DNA of 64,000 bases from Marinilabilia salmonicolor (GCF_003003035.1 NZ_PVTS01000014.1:62001-126000); one strand, 5' to 3'; positions 8,536 through 19,380 are shown, counted from the stretch's first letter. Notes: generated by a model from the letters alone, not told the origin. Numbers and translations: made by a program.

Positions 8536-11166
8536 TTATCGGATGGTTACTTCTAACTGTTTTAAGTTTTTGTCATCTGAGCTATTGCCGTAATAGACAA
8601 TATACTGTCCGGAAGTCACAGCCATTTTGCGTTGACTCCAGTCGTAAAACTCAAATGAAGAAGAAGGCAGACTGATGTTCGCCTGAGTGGTTTTTCCTGC
8701 AGGAACTTCCACTCGTTTAAAACCCTTTAAGGTTTTAATGGGCCCGTCTATATCGTTCACTTTACGGACATAAACCTGCACGATTTCAATTCCATCGCGT
8801 TTGCCGGTATTTTTTACCGGAATGTTTATGCTGATTGTCTCATCCGGCGTTATGGTTGTCTTACTCAATTTGGCATTCCCAATCTCGAAATTGGTGTAAC
8901 TAAGTCCGAAACCAAAGGGGAACAGATGATCGGTAGTGTAACGGTAAGTCCGGCCTTCCATGGAGTAATCTTCAAAGTCCCCAAGATTTTCTGAATTCCG
9001 ATAGAAAGTAAGCGGAAGTTTTCCTGACGGGTTGTAATCGCCAAAAAGTACATCTGCAATAGCCTGTCCGCCTGATTCTCCGGCATACCAGGCCTGAAGA
9101 ATGGCATCACACGATTCGGTTTCAGGCTCTAATGCGATTGCTGAACCGGAACAGTTCACGAAAATGACGGTTTTGCCGGCTTCTTTCAATGCTTTGAGCG
9201 CATTTCGTTGCACGGCAGGAAGCTCTATGTGCGTGCGGTCGCCTCCTTTGAAACCCGGGTAGGAGACAGGCATTTCCTCTCCTTCGAGAGAACCTGAAAG
9301 ACCACCGGCAAAGACTACTGTTTCGATACCTTCAAGCTTTTTCAGCAGATCTGTATAGTCCACAGCTTCTTCTCTTCCAAAATCAAGCTCGATATTGGCT
9401 TCCCAGTTTTCACGCTGGGCATAGCGGATCTCTATGTCATAGGTTTTGTCCGCCTCTGCTCTAAATGGGAATCTTGCCGGTATTGTTCTCCAGTTGGTGT
9501 AACTGGTCAGGGTATCACCGTTTACGATTACTTCAAAAAATCCGGAAGCCCCTCCCTTAAAGACAATCTCTTCGGACACTGTGGGAGTAAATTTGGTTTC
9601 GAAAACGGCAGAAAAATCCTCGAGTTTTACGCCGGGTGCAAATTCATGTTGTCCGGCGGCAGTTTTTCTAATTGGATTAACCATTTGTTGGGTAACGACG
9701 GGGTCTCCCTCAAAATTGGGATGATTCCAATAGGTGGCTTTGAAACCCGGCTTATTGTCAGATTTTACTTTTGAAAAATAGCTGACCATCACTTTATTGT
9801 CAACGAGGTCAACCGCTTTGTCGTAAAATATCCGGTCGGGGTTTGTTTTGGATTTTATTCCGTCCAAGATGGTGATGGTTCTGATGGGGGTGCCGTTATA
9901 GTTCCCCCAAAGGACCTTTTCATCATCGGCATTAGGGCCAATTACCGCAATTTTTTTTGTGGATGATTTATCCAAAGGAAGGACGCTGTTTTTATTTTGC
10001 AATAAAGTCATCGACTGTTGGGCCATTTTATAAGCCAACTGCCTGTGCTCTTTGTTGTTTAAGACTGAAGCAGGAATTTGTGCCCAGGGAACAATGGCGT
10101 TATCGTCCATTTCTCCGAGTTCGAATCGTCCCATTAATACGCGGAACAGACTACTGTCGATGTGCTCTTCTTTGATTAAATCTTTTTCCAATGCTTCGGG
10201 CAACATTTTGTAATGATAATTGTCCCAGATGCATTCCAGATCTGTTCCTGCAAGCAACGCGGTAGCGGCTGCGTGAACAGGAGTGGAAGATATACCATGA
10301 GTGGTATGGAAATCGGTTATGGCGCCGCAATCTGCAACAACCAGATGTTCATAGCCCCATTCATCGCGAAGGATGCGCTGCAGAATGCGGGTGTTGCTGC
10401 AACATGGTTCATCATCCAGGCGGTGATAGGCACACATCACCTGTCTTACATCAGCATCCTGAACCAGTGCTTTAAAAGCCGGCATGTAGGTCTCGTAGAA
10501 TTCACGGGGGCTGACATCGTTGACATTCAGTTCGTGCCGGCTCCATTCGGGGCCTGAATGCACGGTGTAATGTTTGGCACAGGCCAGTAGTTTGCGGTAT
10601 TTCGCATCATCCGGGCCTTGTAGTCCTTTAACTACCTGAACACCCATGCGCGATGTGAGGTAAGGATCTTCGCCATAGGTCTCCTGGCCACGTCCCCAGC
10701 GGGGATCTCGGAAGATATTCACATTGGGGGTCCAGACTGAAAGGCTCAGGAATCTGCGGTTTTCCTCGCCTCTGCGCTGTGCCTGGTGGTATTTGGCCCG
10801 TCCTTCGTCCGATGTGGCATTAAAAATATCAAATACCAATTCATCGTTAAAGGAGGCGGCCATTCCTACCGGCTGCGGAAAAACGGTGACGCTGTCATTA
10901 TTGGCATAACCGTGCAGCGCTTCGCTCCACCAGTTAAACTTTTCGATACCAAGGCGGGGAACTGCATCAGACTGGTCGCACAAAAGTGCTGCCTTTTCTT
11001 CTACAGTCAGCCTTGAGATTAAGTCTTTGACACGTTCTTCAAAACTGAGTGAAGGGTTTTGAAACGGGTACTCATATCCCTGAGCAATGGAGGATATCGA
11101 TAGTAATACTCCGGTAAAAAGCAGGATTACTTTTTGGGAGGCCGTTTTTATGGTATTTGCTCTCAT
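8536..11166 (-). CDS. GH3 beta-xylosidase/glucosidase with inserted PA14 domain
   Basis: This 876-residue protein has a signal peptide ending near SSIAQG. The GH3 N-terminal barrel carries the nucleophile Asp279 in VVADCGAITDF. The C-terminal alpha/beta domain starts near residue 375 and is interrupted by a PA14-type beta-domain (about 474-598, beginning FKATYWNHPNF). An FnIII-like domain closes the protein (about 770-876). PA14 insertions in GH3 shape the active-site entrance and are common in beta-glucosidases and beta-xylosidases. Given the neighbours, beta-xylosidase acting on short xylo-oligosaccharides in the periplasm is most likely. It is 18 nt downstream of GH97 and 11 nt upstream of GH31. 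It differs strongly from the 1270-residue GH3 at 27446-31258. Confidence 0.92.
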   Translation of the reverse strand: MRANTIKTASQKVILLFTGVLLSISSIAQGYEYPFQNPSLSFEERVKDLISRLTVEEKAALLCDQSDAVPRLGIEKFNWWSEALHGYANNDSVTVFPQPVGMAASFNDELVFDIFNATSDEGRAKYHQAQRRGEENRRFLSLSVWTPNVNIFRDPRWGRGQETYGEDPYLTSRMGVQVVKGLQGPDDAKYRKLLACAKHYTVHSGPEWSRHELNVNDVSPREFYETYMPAFKALVQDADVRQVMCAYHRLDDEPCCSNTRILQRILRDEWGYEHLVVADCGAITDFHTTHGISSTPVHAAATALLAGTDLECIWDNYHYKMLPEALEKDLIKEEHIDSSLFRVLMGRFELGEMDDNAIVPWAQIPASVLNNKEHRQLAYKMAQQSMTLLQNKNSVLPLDKSSTKKIAVIGPNADDEKVLWGNYNGTPIRTITILDGIKSKTNPDRIFYDKAVDLVDNKVMVSYFSKVKSDNKPGFKATYWNHPNFEGDPVVTQQMVNPIRKTAAGQHEFAPGVKLEDFSAVFETKFTPTVSEEIVFKGGASGFFEVIVNGDTLTSYTNWRTIPARFPFRAEADKTYDIEIRYAQRENWEANIELDFGREEAVDYTDLLKKLEGIETVVFAGGLSGSLEGEEMPVSYPGFKGGDRTHIELPAVQRNALKALKEAGKTVIFVNCSGSAIALEPETESCDAILQAWYAGESGGQAIADVLFGDYNPSGKLPLTFYRNSENLGDFEDYSMEGRTYRYTTDHLFPFGFGLSYTNFEIGNAKLSKTTITPDETISINIPVKNTGKRDGIEIVQVYVRKVNDIDGPIKTLKGFKRVEVPAGKTTQANISLPSSSFEFYDWSQRKMAVTSGQYIVYYGNSSDDKNLKQLEVTIR

Positions 11167-11184
11167 GACAAAAGTTTTAGGTTG

Positions 11185-13101
11185 TTATTGTATGGGTTCC
11201 AGAACGGCCGCAAAACCGCCACGTCTCAGTAGTTTAATATCTATTTTTGAGGATTTCTCAACGACACTGTATTTTGTTGAGAAATCCATATCGTGCTCCC
11301 CATCTGCAATGAGGGTGAGTTTGTACTTTGTATCCTTTTTCAGGAAGTTCAGATCCACCTGTTTGTTTTTTTCTTCGTTTTCTGCATTAATTCCTCCAAT
11401 GTACCAAATATCACCTTTTCTGCGGGCAATAACGACATCTTTGCCGGGATATCCATCCATGAATTTTGTGTCATCCCAGGCGGCAGGTAGTTCCCGTAAT
11501 AATGTTTTTGCGGCATCAGGCAAATTGTAATAGCCTTCAGGGCGGTCGGCCATGTGTTGAAGAGCGGATTCAAATACAACGCTCAGGGCCAGTTCGTGTC
11601 CGTAAGAAGTGATGTGCGGATGCTGTGAATTGGTGAAGGTGACCGGTGTGTAATCCATTGATCCTACCACATTTCGGGTAAAAGGCATCACTGTGTTGTG
11701 CTCAGGTGCGGTGGTAGTTAATTCCGGATTGTTGTTGTACCATTCTGCCCCGCGGACTGCTTCCATGGTCATCAGGTGAGGGTAGGTGCGGGCCCATCCG
11801 CGGGGAACCATGCTTCCATGAAAATTGACCATCATCTCGAATTTTGCAGCATCTTCTAAAATATCAAGATAGTAATCAATCATATACTGCTTTTCGCTCA
11901 GAAAAAAGTCCACTTTAACGCCGGCAAAGCCTAGGTTTTTCAACCAGGTAAATTCTTCCACACGGTTTTCGTGTGTTTTCATGCGGTCAAGGGGGGTTGC
12001 GGTAATCCATTTGAACATGCTTGAGTTGTACCAGATTAAAGGCTTTACTTCTTTGGAAAGGGCATACGCTGCGGCATCTTCCACATCGCCACCATTGGTC
12101 ATGGCATCCCACTCCCAGTCGAAAAGGGTATAAGGCCAGTCCATCGCAGCAGCTAAATCTGTAAACTTCTTAACGGTTTGATAATCCCGGGTGCCGTGGT
12201 TATCCGACCAATAGTTCCATGAAACTAGTCCCGGTTTGATCCAGTCAGTATCTTCAAGGATTGATGGGGTGGATACATCTTCCACCAGGGTAGATTCAAC
12301 GATGTCGGATAACTGACCTAAAATGATGACTCTCCAGGGAGATTTCCATGGTAGAGAAATGGTTGGCAATGCCTCTCCTTCGCCTTCATGGGCGCCAGGG
12401 AGGGTAACCTTGTAGCTGTTTTTTTTATTGAGATTGCTGAGTTTGGTGGCACAATAATCCCGGTTAACATCAGCTTCATGTACAAGATACCAGCACGAAC
12501 TGTCAGTAGTCTGGAATAAAGCAGGGTAACTCCAGTTCCGCTGTTCCTGGTCAGCATTCATTTTGTTATATATATTCTCATTTGAGAGGTCGAATTTTTG
12601 TAGCCACCGCACGGCACTGTCGGGAACGATATAAGATGTGAGCTCATCGGTTACTGTGAAGTTTCTGTTTCCTTCCGGAAATTCATATCTGAAAGTGATT
12701 CCATCGTTGTAGGCTCTGATAATAATATTTAAACGGTCTTTTTCGGGGGTTTCAAACGAAGCAACTACTTCATTGGCTGAATTTTTCCGAAGAGATCGTT
12801 TCCCGTGCAGGGCAGTATATTCTTCGCTTATTCGGTTTGGTTTGCTGAATTTCAGAAGCTTCAGATTTTCATCAAATGTCTGATCATTTCTGGTAATTCC
12901 TAATTTAATTTTGGGAATAATTACAGCTGGTGTATCGTTGTTTTTATAATACACTTTCAGGTGCCATTCATCGAAATTATTATCATTCCCACTGCCTAAT
13001 TCAATTCTGATTTTTGAATTTGGAGAGGTCACTTTCGGGTTTTGGGCCCATGATAAAACCGGAATCAGGGTGAGGAGGATTATTGAGAGGATTTTTTTCA
13101 T
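11185..13101 (-). CDS. GH97 glycoside hydrolase, retaining type
   Basis: This full-length 638-residue GH97 has a signal peptide (ends PVLSWAQ). Domains are an N-terminal super-sandwich (about 22-280), a barrel (about 285-545, beginning WNYWSDNHGTRDY) and a C-terminal beta-domain. The nucleophile is Asp398 in GVKVDFF, with Glu453 (RGAEW) 55 residues later as acid/base; this is the retaining alpha-galactosidase arrangement rather than that of inverting SusB. Substrate may be alpha-galactose or beta-L-arabinopyranose decorations, both known for retaining GH97 enzymes. It is the second gene after the operator-bearing promoter at 15241-15306 and is followed after 18 nt by GH3. The upstream gap contains a long hairpin (13237-13285). 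Confidence 0.92.
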   Translation of the reverse strand: MKKILSIILLTLIPVLSWAQNPKVTSPNSKIRIELGSGNDNNFDEWHLKVYYKNNDTPAVIIPKIKLGITRNDQTFDENLKLLKFSKPNRISEEYTALHGKRSLRKNSANEVVASFETPEKDRLNIIIRAYNDGITFRYEFPEGNRNFTVTDELTSYIVPDSAVRWLQKFDLSNENIYNKMNADQEQRNWSYPALFQTTDSSCWYLVHEADVNRDYCATKLSNLNKKNSYKVTLPGAHEGEGEALPTISLPWKSPWRVIILGQLSDIVESTLVEDVSTPSILEDTDWIKPGLVSWNYWSDNHGTRDYQTVKKFTDLAAAMDWPYTLFDWEWDAMTNGGDVEDAAAYALSKEVKPLIWYNSSMFKWITATPLDRMKTHENRVEEFTWLKNLGFAGVKVDFFLSEKQYMIDYYLDILEDAAKFEMMVNFHGSMVPRGWARTYPHLMTMEAVRGAEWYNNNPELTTTAPEHNTVMPFTRNVVGSMDYTPVTFTNSQHPHITSYGHELALSVVFESALQHMADRPEGYYNLPDAAKTLLRELPAAWDDTKFMDGYPGKDVVIARRKGDIWYIGGINAENEEKNKQVDLNFLKKDTKYKLTLIADGEHDMDFSTKYSVVEKSSKIDIKLLRRGGFAAVLEPIQ

Positions 13102-13236
13102 GACTGATGAGGTTCTTTTTTGGGTTATTAAAGGTATTGGTTTTTGTAATAATTTGCAGATCAGTAATTCTGATGTGATATTCTTATATGGGGGACTTCA
13201 GTTTGTTGGCAATAACGAGTCTTCACGGGTTTAAGA

Positions 13237-13285
13237 GGAGGAGTGAGTTGGTTTTCGGCAATTTCGAGAACCAATTCACTCCTCC
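13237..13285. terminator. Long inverted repeat between GH43 and GH97
   Basis: The arms GGAGGAGTGAGTTGG (13237-13251) and CCAATTCACTCCTCC (13271-13285) pair with one mismatch, and the stem extends inward through TTTTC/GAGAA. The hairpin begins 28 nt after the GH43 stop codon (minus strand). No T-run follows on either strand, so it is not a classic intrinsic terminator. It may stabilise the GH43 mRNA 3' end or attenuate read-through into GH97. Confidence 0.5.
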
Positions 13286-13312
13286 ATTCCTAATGTTATA
13301 TAAATGTTGACC

Positions 13313-15058
13313 TTATTCAGGATGCGCATCATTTGCCGAAGTGGCATATAAACCGATCATAGCTCCTGTAAATCCGCCTGCTACGTTGGTTGAAAGGATA
13401 TCTCCCGAAACCGTTCCTCCCAGATTTTGAAAGGTTTCTCCATCCACGGAGTAGTTGAACCGGTAATCATCATTGTCCGCAACTACCTGCAGTTGAATTG
13501 GTTTTTTGATATCAACGGGGGTACTTGCAACGATGGTGGATTTACCTTTTTCAGTTCTTTCAAGAAGCAGGAAGTACTCTTTGTCTTTTTTGGTTATTCC
13601 AAATACATAGTTGAAGTTTTCACTCTGATAACAAGTTAATCCTGCTAAATTCTCTTCCGATTTGGGTTTATACTCCATCGTCGTTGTGGCAGAAAAGCTT
13701 TTGTGCATCTGTCTGTGAAACAGCGAGGATACCGGAGCCACAGCTTTAATGTTCTCTTCAAAAGGTGTTATGGTCAGTCCTTTTTTAGAGGTTGAGACGA
13801 ATTCTTGGGGGAAAGCTCTCACACCCACCCAACGGTAATCTAATTTTTCTGAGGTAAAGTCCTCCTGGTAGGTAAAGTTTCCGTTGGGGAAATAGCCTTC
13901 CTGTCCGGTTTTATTTTCAACACCTTCCGGCATTTTTAATTTTGGCTCAAAAGGAATAAGTCCGTTTTCGAAAACCGGCCATTTCCCACTCCAGTCAACC
14001 GGGAGTATAAATGTTTCACGGCCGGTGTTTACGCGGTTTTTTTCATTGGGACGAATGGCCAGAAAAACACCATAGTATTTGTCATTATTAGGCCCTTTAA
14101 CCAGATCGGCATGTCCGGCCCAATCCACTTTATTATCGCGGTGCGGATTTAGATATCTTTGCGAAAGAATGGGGTTAGATGGCGCAGGTTTATAGGGTCC
14201 CCTTGGGTTATCGCTGATAAAGACCACCTCACTGTGCCAGCCTCCTGTTCCGCCTTCAGCGCACATCAAATAATACTTGTCATTTTTTTTGTAGATGTGC
14301 GGCATCTCAATCCAGATGGGTTTGTCCGACAAGTCAACGCCGCCATTGACAATGATTTTATCAGTACCTTCTACTACCTGATCGTTTTCAAGATCATAGT
14401 TCCATATCTTGATAACACGATGTCCCTGGTAAAGCTCCTTGCCCGGGTCTGGAGCATCGTTGTGTACCACATAGGCTTTCCCGTCGTCATCAAAAAACAA
14501 TGATGGATCGATGCCGTTGAATTTTTGTTTGTAGGGGTCGCTCCATCCCTTGAATGGATCCTTGGTTTTAACCACGATGTTACCAAAATCACCTGCAAAT
14601 TGGGTGGTAATCATATAAAAGGTTTCGTTGTGTGGATTGTATTTGATGGCAGGTGCATAAACTCCTGCACTGATTCCACTGTGCTGTACCTGCAGTTGTG
14701 AAGGACGGTCCAGAACATGGCCAATTTGTTTCCAGTTGACCAGATCTTTGGAATGGAAAATTGGCACCCCGGGAGCCATGGCAAATGATGAGTGTACCAT
14801 GAAGTAATCGTCGCCCTGACGAATGATGGCAGGGTCGGGATAGCATCCCTGAAGAATCGGGCTGTAGAATTCGTCCTCTTCGAGTGGAAATTCTTTATAA
14901 ACATCATCGTTTCCCTGATAGACAAAGTTTGAAAATACCGGAGCATTTTTCTTACCCTGGGCATTTAGTCCTGAAAAAGCAAAGAGAACCATGAAAAGTG
15001 ACATGATCATTACCTGCCCGTTTTTTTGTTTGAATAATTGTAGTTTGATCTTTCTCAT
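13313..15058 (-). CDS. GH43 beta-xylosidase/arabinofuranosidase with C-terminal beta-sandwich (GH43_12-like)
   Basis: This 581-residue protein has an N-terminal signal (MSLFMVLFAFSGLNAQ). The GH43 propeller carries Asp75 (CYPDPA), Asp184 (GIDPSLF) and Glu251 (WIEMPH). The last 180 or so residues (from YQEDFTSEKLDYRWVG) form the concanavalin-like beta-sandwich (GH43_C2) that completes the active site in many xylan-active GH43 enzymes. The pattern resembles subfamily 12, which includes arabinofuranosidases from Bacteroidota xylan loci; I am less sure of the subfamily than the family. It is the first gene behind an internal promoter with the shared operator (15241-15306), so it probably heads an inducible sub-operon running left to the window edge. 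Confidence 0.88.
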   Translation of the reverse strand: MRKIKLQLFKQKNGQVMIMSLFMVLFAFSGLNAQGKKNAPVFSNFVYQGNDDVYKEFPLEEDEFYSPILQGCYPDPAIIRQGDDYFMVHSSFAMAPGVPIFHSKDLVNWKQIGHVLDRPSQLQVQHSGISAGVYAPAIKYNPHNETFYMITTQFAGDFGNIVVKTKDPFKGWSDPYKQKFNGIDPSLFFDDDGKAYVVHNDAPDPGKELYQGHRVIKIWNYDLENDQVVEGTDKIIVNGGVDLSDKPIWIEMPHIYKKNDKYYLMCAEGGTGGWHSEVVFISDNPRGPYKPAPSNPILSQRYLNPHRDNKVDWAGHADLVKGPNNDKYYGVFLAIRPNEKNRVNTGRETFILPVDWSGKWPVFENGLIPFEPKLKMPEGVENKTGQEGYFPNGNFTYQEDFTSEKLDYRWVGVRAFPQEFVSTSKKGLTITPFEENIKAVAPVSSLFHRQMHKSFSATTTMEYKPKSEENLAGLTCYQSENFNYVFGITKKDKEYFLLLERTEKGKSTIVASTPVDIKKPIQLQVVADNDDYRFNYSVDGETFQNLGGTVSGDILSTNVAGGFTGAMIGLYATSANDAHPE

Positions 15059-15240
15059 TTTTAATTGGTATTATTATTAAAATATGTTTGTATTTCTGCC
15101 AAAGATGAACAGCAGAGGTTGTTAATTTTGGGGAGTCTTTGATTTCGGAAAGGTTTTTCACTGCATTTTTGGAATGTGAATATCTTATCTCGTGCTAAGA
15201 TTAATAAAATGAAACAGATAATGTAATACAGTTACTGAAA

Positions 15241-15306
15241 CAAAATTAAGGGGGCTTTGGGTTATGGATTTTCTTTTTTAGATATTCCTGTTTCAAATTC
15301 AGATAA
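15241..15306 (-). promoter_or_regulatory. Operator-promoter upstream of GH43 (15058)
   Basis: On the minus strand the order is half-site 1 TTATC (15302-15306, context TTTATCTGAATTT), 16 nt, half-site 2 ATATC (15281-15285, context AATATCTAAAAAA), 32 nt, then the -7 element TAATTTTG (15241-15248). Spacing is identical to the promoters of both SusC genes and GH10. The -33 position reads AAA rather than TTG, as expected if an activator is needed. The predicted leader to the ATG at 15058 is about 180 nt. Confidence 0.72.
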
Positions 15307-15529
15307 AAGTTTACGGGAATAGTGGAAAAAATCAATTCTGGTGGTGGATGTTTTTAAAAACCGGATATTTCCAATCTGCTTTTGAAAGACCAATTGACCT
15401 GCTTTATTGACTTCGTCGATCTTCGATTCATGAATTATTTTCAAATCCATTTTATTGAGGACGGTTGGCTTTCGCAGGTAGTTGGACATCGGAAAAATTA
15501 TTTGTGAATAAAGAGGTTGAATTTCGGAT

Positions 15530-15582
15530 AAAAAAAACGCAGGCAGTATTTTGGTGCTTCCGAATACAAGCCTGCGTTTTTT
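15530..15582 (-). terminator. Intrinsic terminator after the GQSNM esterase
   Basis: The arms AACGCAGGC (15536-15544) and GCCTGCGTT (15570-15578) pair perfectly, and an inner stem GTATT/AATAC (15546-15550 with 15563-15567) extends the hairpin. Eight A residues at 15530-15537 give a U-tract on the minus-strand transcript. It begins 25 nt after the esterase stop. A six-T run on the other side could make it bidirectional. It separates the esterase from the operator-driven GH43 unit. Confidence 0.85.
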
Positions 15583-15606
15583 GTGAAGAGAGGAATAATC
15601 CTACGG

Positions 15607-16491
<885 letters not shown>

Positions 16492-16536
16492 TTATGGATC
16501 AGAGAACCAATTTGTAAAGGATACGACACTATGTTA

Positions 16537-19101
16537 TTATTGATTAATTATCCTCTTGTTAGGAGATTCGTTACCAAAGAGATATGATTCTTCATATCCT
16601 CCGAAATCAATCACGATTTTTTCGAATACAATACCCGGATCCATAGGCGTGAGCGTTAGAGTCTGCTTGCCATCCGATGTTTCGGGAACTTGCAGGTCAA
16701 CCTTTTTCTCTACCACCCGGCGAGCCACGGTTGGGTAAAATGTGGTATAGATATTTTCGGGTTTCTCATTCAGGTCATCGTTGAAATTGATCACCTTCTC
16801 ATCAGCACCATCAAAACCGACTTTATATCGGTGCCCATCGAGGCGCTTAAATGCTAACGTTGATTTGACCACCACATGAACAGTTACCGAACTGACATCC
16901 TCGGGCAATTCCATTTTGTACGATACGGAAGCTCCTTCCACGGGCTCAGAATATGGCATAACAGCAATGCCACCCAATGTACGCCCAACATGAGGAATAA
17001 CAGCCCATTCGGCTTTTTCGGCGTCTTTTAGCTCATAATAATGTGGTGCCTCAATAGAGATAAAGCCATTCTTGGGGGTAAAAACATAATTGCCCACAGC
17101 CTCTTCCGGGTTTTTTATACGGTGTATTTCCGGAAGCTTGTCAGCGGGGAAATTATCGTTCCAGGAGGTGTAACCGATTTTTTTCTGCGACATCATATTT
17201 TTCCACTTTCCGTCTGACATCACATTGTTGTAATCGTGACTCAGTACTGAATCTCTCTTGAATGTTTCTTCAACTTTGTCGGCCCAGTAATTGGCTTTTG
17301 GATTGTTTTCAGCATAAAGTTTATGGTTCATGGCTTGTGCATAGTACATCTCGTACAAGTTAGCCATTGCCTGAACCGGATACAGGATTAATTGCTTGTA
17401 AGCATCTCTATACTCAGGTTCCAGACTTAAATACTGACGCAGGGCTTCAGCCTCCAGTTTAAGGTATTCATCAGAAACCTGTTTCCACTCTCCGTTTTTC
17501 AGATTGTAAGTGTGGCGATCAAGCATTTCGGGTGTTACGCGCCCGTTGTATTTGCTGTAAAGATTCAGAATACGCGCTGCCTCATCAGCCTGATCTTTGC
17601 CAAATTGCTGAGCGGCGAACTGACGGGGATGTTCCAATAGGTTGTCAGCAGTATAGCGTGTAGGCTCCCAGGCCATATCCATAAACAATGTAATTGGGTA
17701 TTCCATAGGTTTGAGGTCGCCCACATTGACCACCCAAAGTTTGTCCACGCCATAGTCGTAGGTCAGTTGTAACTGCTCCCAAATATGCTGAATGGGGCTT
17801 ACATTAAGCCATTTGGAGTTTCTGGGAGCACCTACATAGTCAAAATGGTAGTACATTCCCCAGCCTCCCGGGTGTTTTAGTTCCTCCTCGTTTGGCAAAC
17901 GACGTACATTTCCCCAGTTGTCGTCAGCCAAAAGAATGATGACATCTTCGGGAACGCGCATGCCCTGGTCGTAATAATCGAGTACTTCTTTGTAAAGGGC
18001 CCACACCTGTGGTGTTTCCTCTGCCGGACGGCCGGTTACCTCTTCAATAATTTCTCTTTGGTTTTTAACGACCCTTTCAAGCAGTTCCACATTGGTCTCT
18101 TCCGACATGGCTTCATCGCCGTCACCACGCATGGCAATAGTAATAATGTCTTCAGTGTCCTTGACCCGTTCAATTCCTTTGCGGAAGAATTCGTCAATTA
18201 CTTCCTGATTGGTGGAATAGTTCCATGCACCGTATTCATCGCGATTTCGCACCCACTCCTGATGATTACGTGCCATGGGTTCATGATGGGATGTGCCGAT
18301 AACCACGCCCATTTCATCGGCCACTTTGCTGTTCATCGGATCATCGGCATAGAAGGCCCAATTCCACATGGCAGGCCACAGGTAATTACCTTTAAGACGC
18401 AGGATTAATTCGAATACACGGGTATAAAAACGATGGTCGCCATAATCGGTTCCATATCTGTGCTTTACCCATCCTGTAAGACTTGGAGCTTCATCATTTA
18501 AAAAGATTCCACGGTATTGTACTGCGGGTTCACCATCTGTATATGTACCTGCTTTTACAAAGATGTTCTCTTTCTTTTTTATTGGAACATCGGCCCACCA
18601 GTACCATGGAGATACACCTATTTGCTCCGAAAGGTCGTAGATACCATAGATGGTTCCTCTTCTGTCGCTACCCGCAATTACAAGTGCGTTTTCGATGCCC
18701 GGCAATGGGTTTTTCACGGTTTTGATGATAAATTTTTCCCATTTGCCTTCCAATTCATCGGCATCGATAATTTTTTTGGAAACAAGCTTGTCGATCAGTT
18801 TACTGTGACCAAGGGTCCCGGCAATGATGACATTTTTTGCTCCGGAAACTTTTTCGGTATTCATCACAGGCCTGATATCGGTTACTTTAAAGATATCATC
18901 CTGCAGGTCGTTAAATGTCCTGATGACACCGGAGTCGTCCTTTGAATCAATCAACATCTCTGCTGATTCTCCTTTTTCAGCAATGGTAAAAGAGTTTTCA
19001 CTCTTATTGTCGGATACATATTTGGTATCGCCTACTGCGTGTGCAAGAAGAGAATTGAAAAAAAACAGAGCCAGGATCAGGGATGTCTGAATTAACTTCA
19101 T
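16537..19101 (-). CDS. GH115 xylan alpha-1,2-glucuronidase
   Basis: This 854-residue protein has a signal peptide ending near LLAHA. It shows the GH115 architecture: an N-terminal alpha/beta domain with GTIYGIYDLSEQIGVSPWYWW, then a barrel beginning YRGIFLNDEAPSL (Glu204) and continuing through NYLWPAMWNWAFY, a helical domain, and a C-terminal beta-domain. GH115 enzymes remove (4-O-methyl)-glucuronic acid from internal xylose residues of long glucuronoxylan chains; GH67 acts only on terminal ones. This gene is therefore the clearest marker that the target polysaccharide is glucuronoxylan. It is separated from the gene upstream by 377 nt with a hairpin and a repeat element. Length matches the family. 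Confidence 0.95.
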   Translation of the reverse strand: MKLIQTSLILALFFFNSLLAHAVGDTKYVSDNKSENSFTIAEKGESAEMLIDSKDDSGVIRTFNDLQDDIFKVTDIRPVMNTEKVSGAKNVIIAGTLGHSKLIDKLVSKKIIDADELEGKWEKFIIKTVKNPLPGIENALVIAGSDRRGTIYGIYDLSEQIGVSPWYWWADVPIKKKENIFVKAGTYTDGEPAVQYRGIFLNDEAPSLTGWVKHRYGTDYGDHRFYTRVFELILRLKGNYLWPAMWNWAFYADDPMNSKVADEMGVVIGTSHHEPMARNHQEWVRNRDEYGAWNYSTNQEVIDEFFRKGIERVKDTEDIITIAMRGDGDEAMSEETNVELLERVVKNQREIIEEVTGRPAEETPQVWALYKEVLDYYDQGMRVPEDVIILLADDNWGNVRRLPNEEELKHPGGWGMYYHFDYVGAPRNSKWLNVSPIQHIWEQLQLTYDYGVDKLWVVNVGDLKPMEYPITLFMDMAWEPTRYTADNLLEHPRQFAAQQFGKDQADEAARILNLYSKYNGRVTPEMLDRHTYNLKNGEWKQVSDEYLKLEAEALRQYLSLEPEYRDAYKQLILYPVQAMANLYEMYYAQAMNHKLYAENNPKANYWADKVEETFKRDSVLSHDYNNVMSDGKWKNMMSQKKIGYTSWNDNFPADKLPEIHRIKNPEEAVGNYVFTPKNGFISIEAPHYYELKDAEKAEWAVIPHVGRTLGGIAVMPYSEPVEGASVSYKMELPEDVSSVTVHVVVKSTLAFKRLDGHRYKVGFDGADEKVINFNDDLNEKPENIYTTFYPTVARRVVEKKVDLQVPETSDGKQTLTLTPMDPGIVFEKIVIDFGGYEESYLFGNESPNKRIINQ

Positions 19102-19171
19102 AATACTATTTGTTTAATTTTTTTCAGGTTTTTTGATCTTATAGTAAAGAGGGTGAGGTTAATATTCTTAA

Positions 19172-19242
19172 ATGAAACGAGCATGGCAACGATTGCCTCA
19201 AAAGAGAATGTAAACAATCAACCATGCGAGTTCCATCCGACC
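19172..19242 (-). repeat. Intergenic repeat family, copy 1 (inverse orientation)
   Basis: Read on the minus strand it starts GGTCGGATGGAACTCGCATG, contains GAGGCAATCGTTGCC and ends ATGCTCGTTTCAT. It matches the copies at 35371-35442 and 35467-35537 over nearly all of its 71 nt, but those read on the plus strand. The ends form an imperfect stem (ATGGAACTCGCAT with ATGCTCGTTTCAT) and the middle has the perfect small stem GGCAA/TTGCC. Confidence 0.82.
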
Positions 19243-19380
19243 TTGAGAAATTAATTTTATACGGATGAAATGAGTCCAGATTGTTCGGGACGAATTCCAT
19301 CCGGTCTTAATAATTAAAATATATACAGATGAATTTTATGTTGTTTTTTTATTCTTGTTGAATCCGGATATAATGCTTGT

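Larger units (their letters stand above)
15059..15606. other. 548-nt intergenic region: promoter/operator plus terminator
   Basis: It holds the operator-promoter at 15241-15306 and the terminator hairpin at 15530-15582. A 75-codon open frame on the minus strand (15262-15489) overlaps the operator, lies just behind the terminator and resembles nothing I know, so I do not call it a gene. The rest shows no recognisable feature. Confidence 0.6.

Noticed and set aside
15262-15489. 75-codon minus-strand ORF upstream of GH43
   Set aside because: It overlaps the operator-promoter (15241-15306), follows a strong terminator, and has no recognisable domain or signal.
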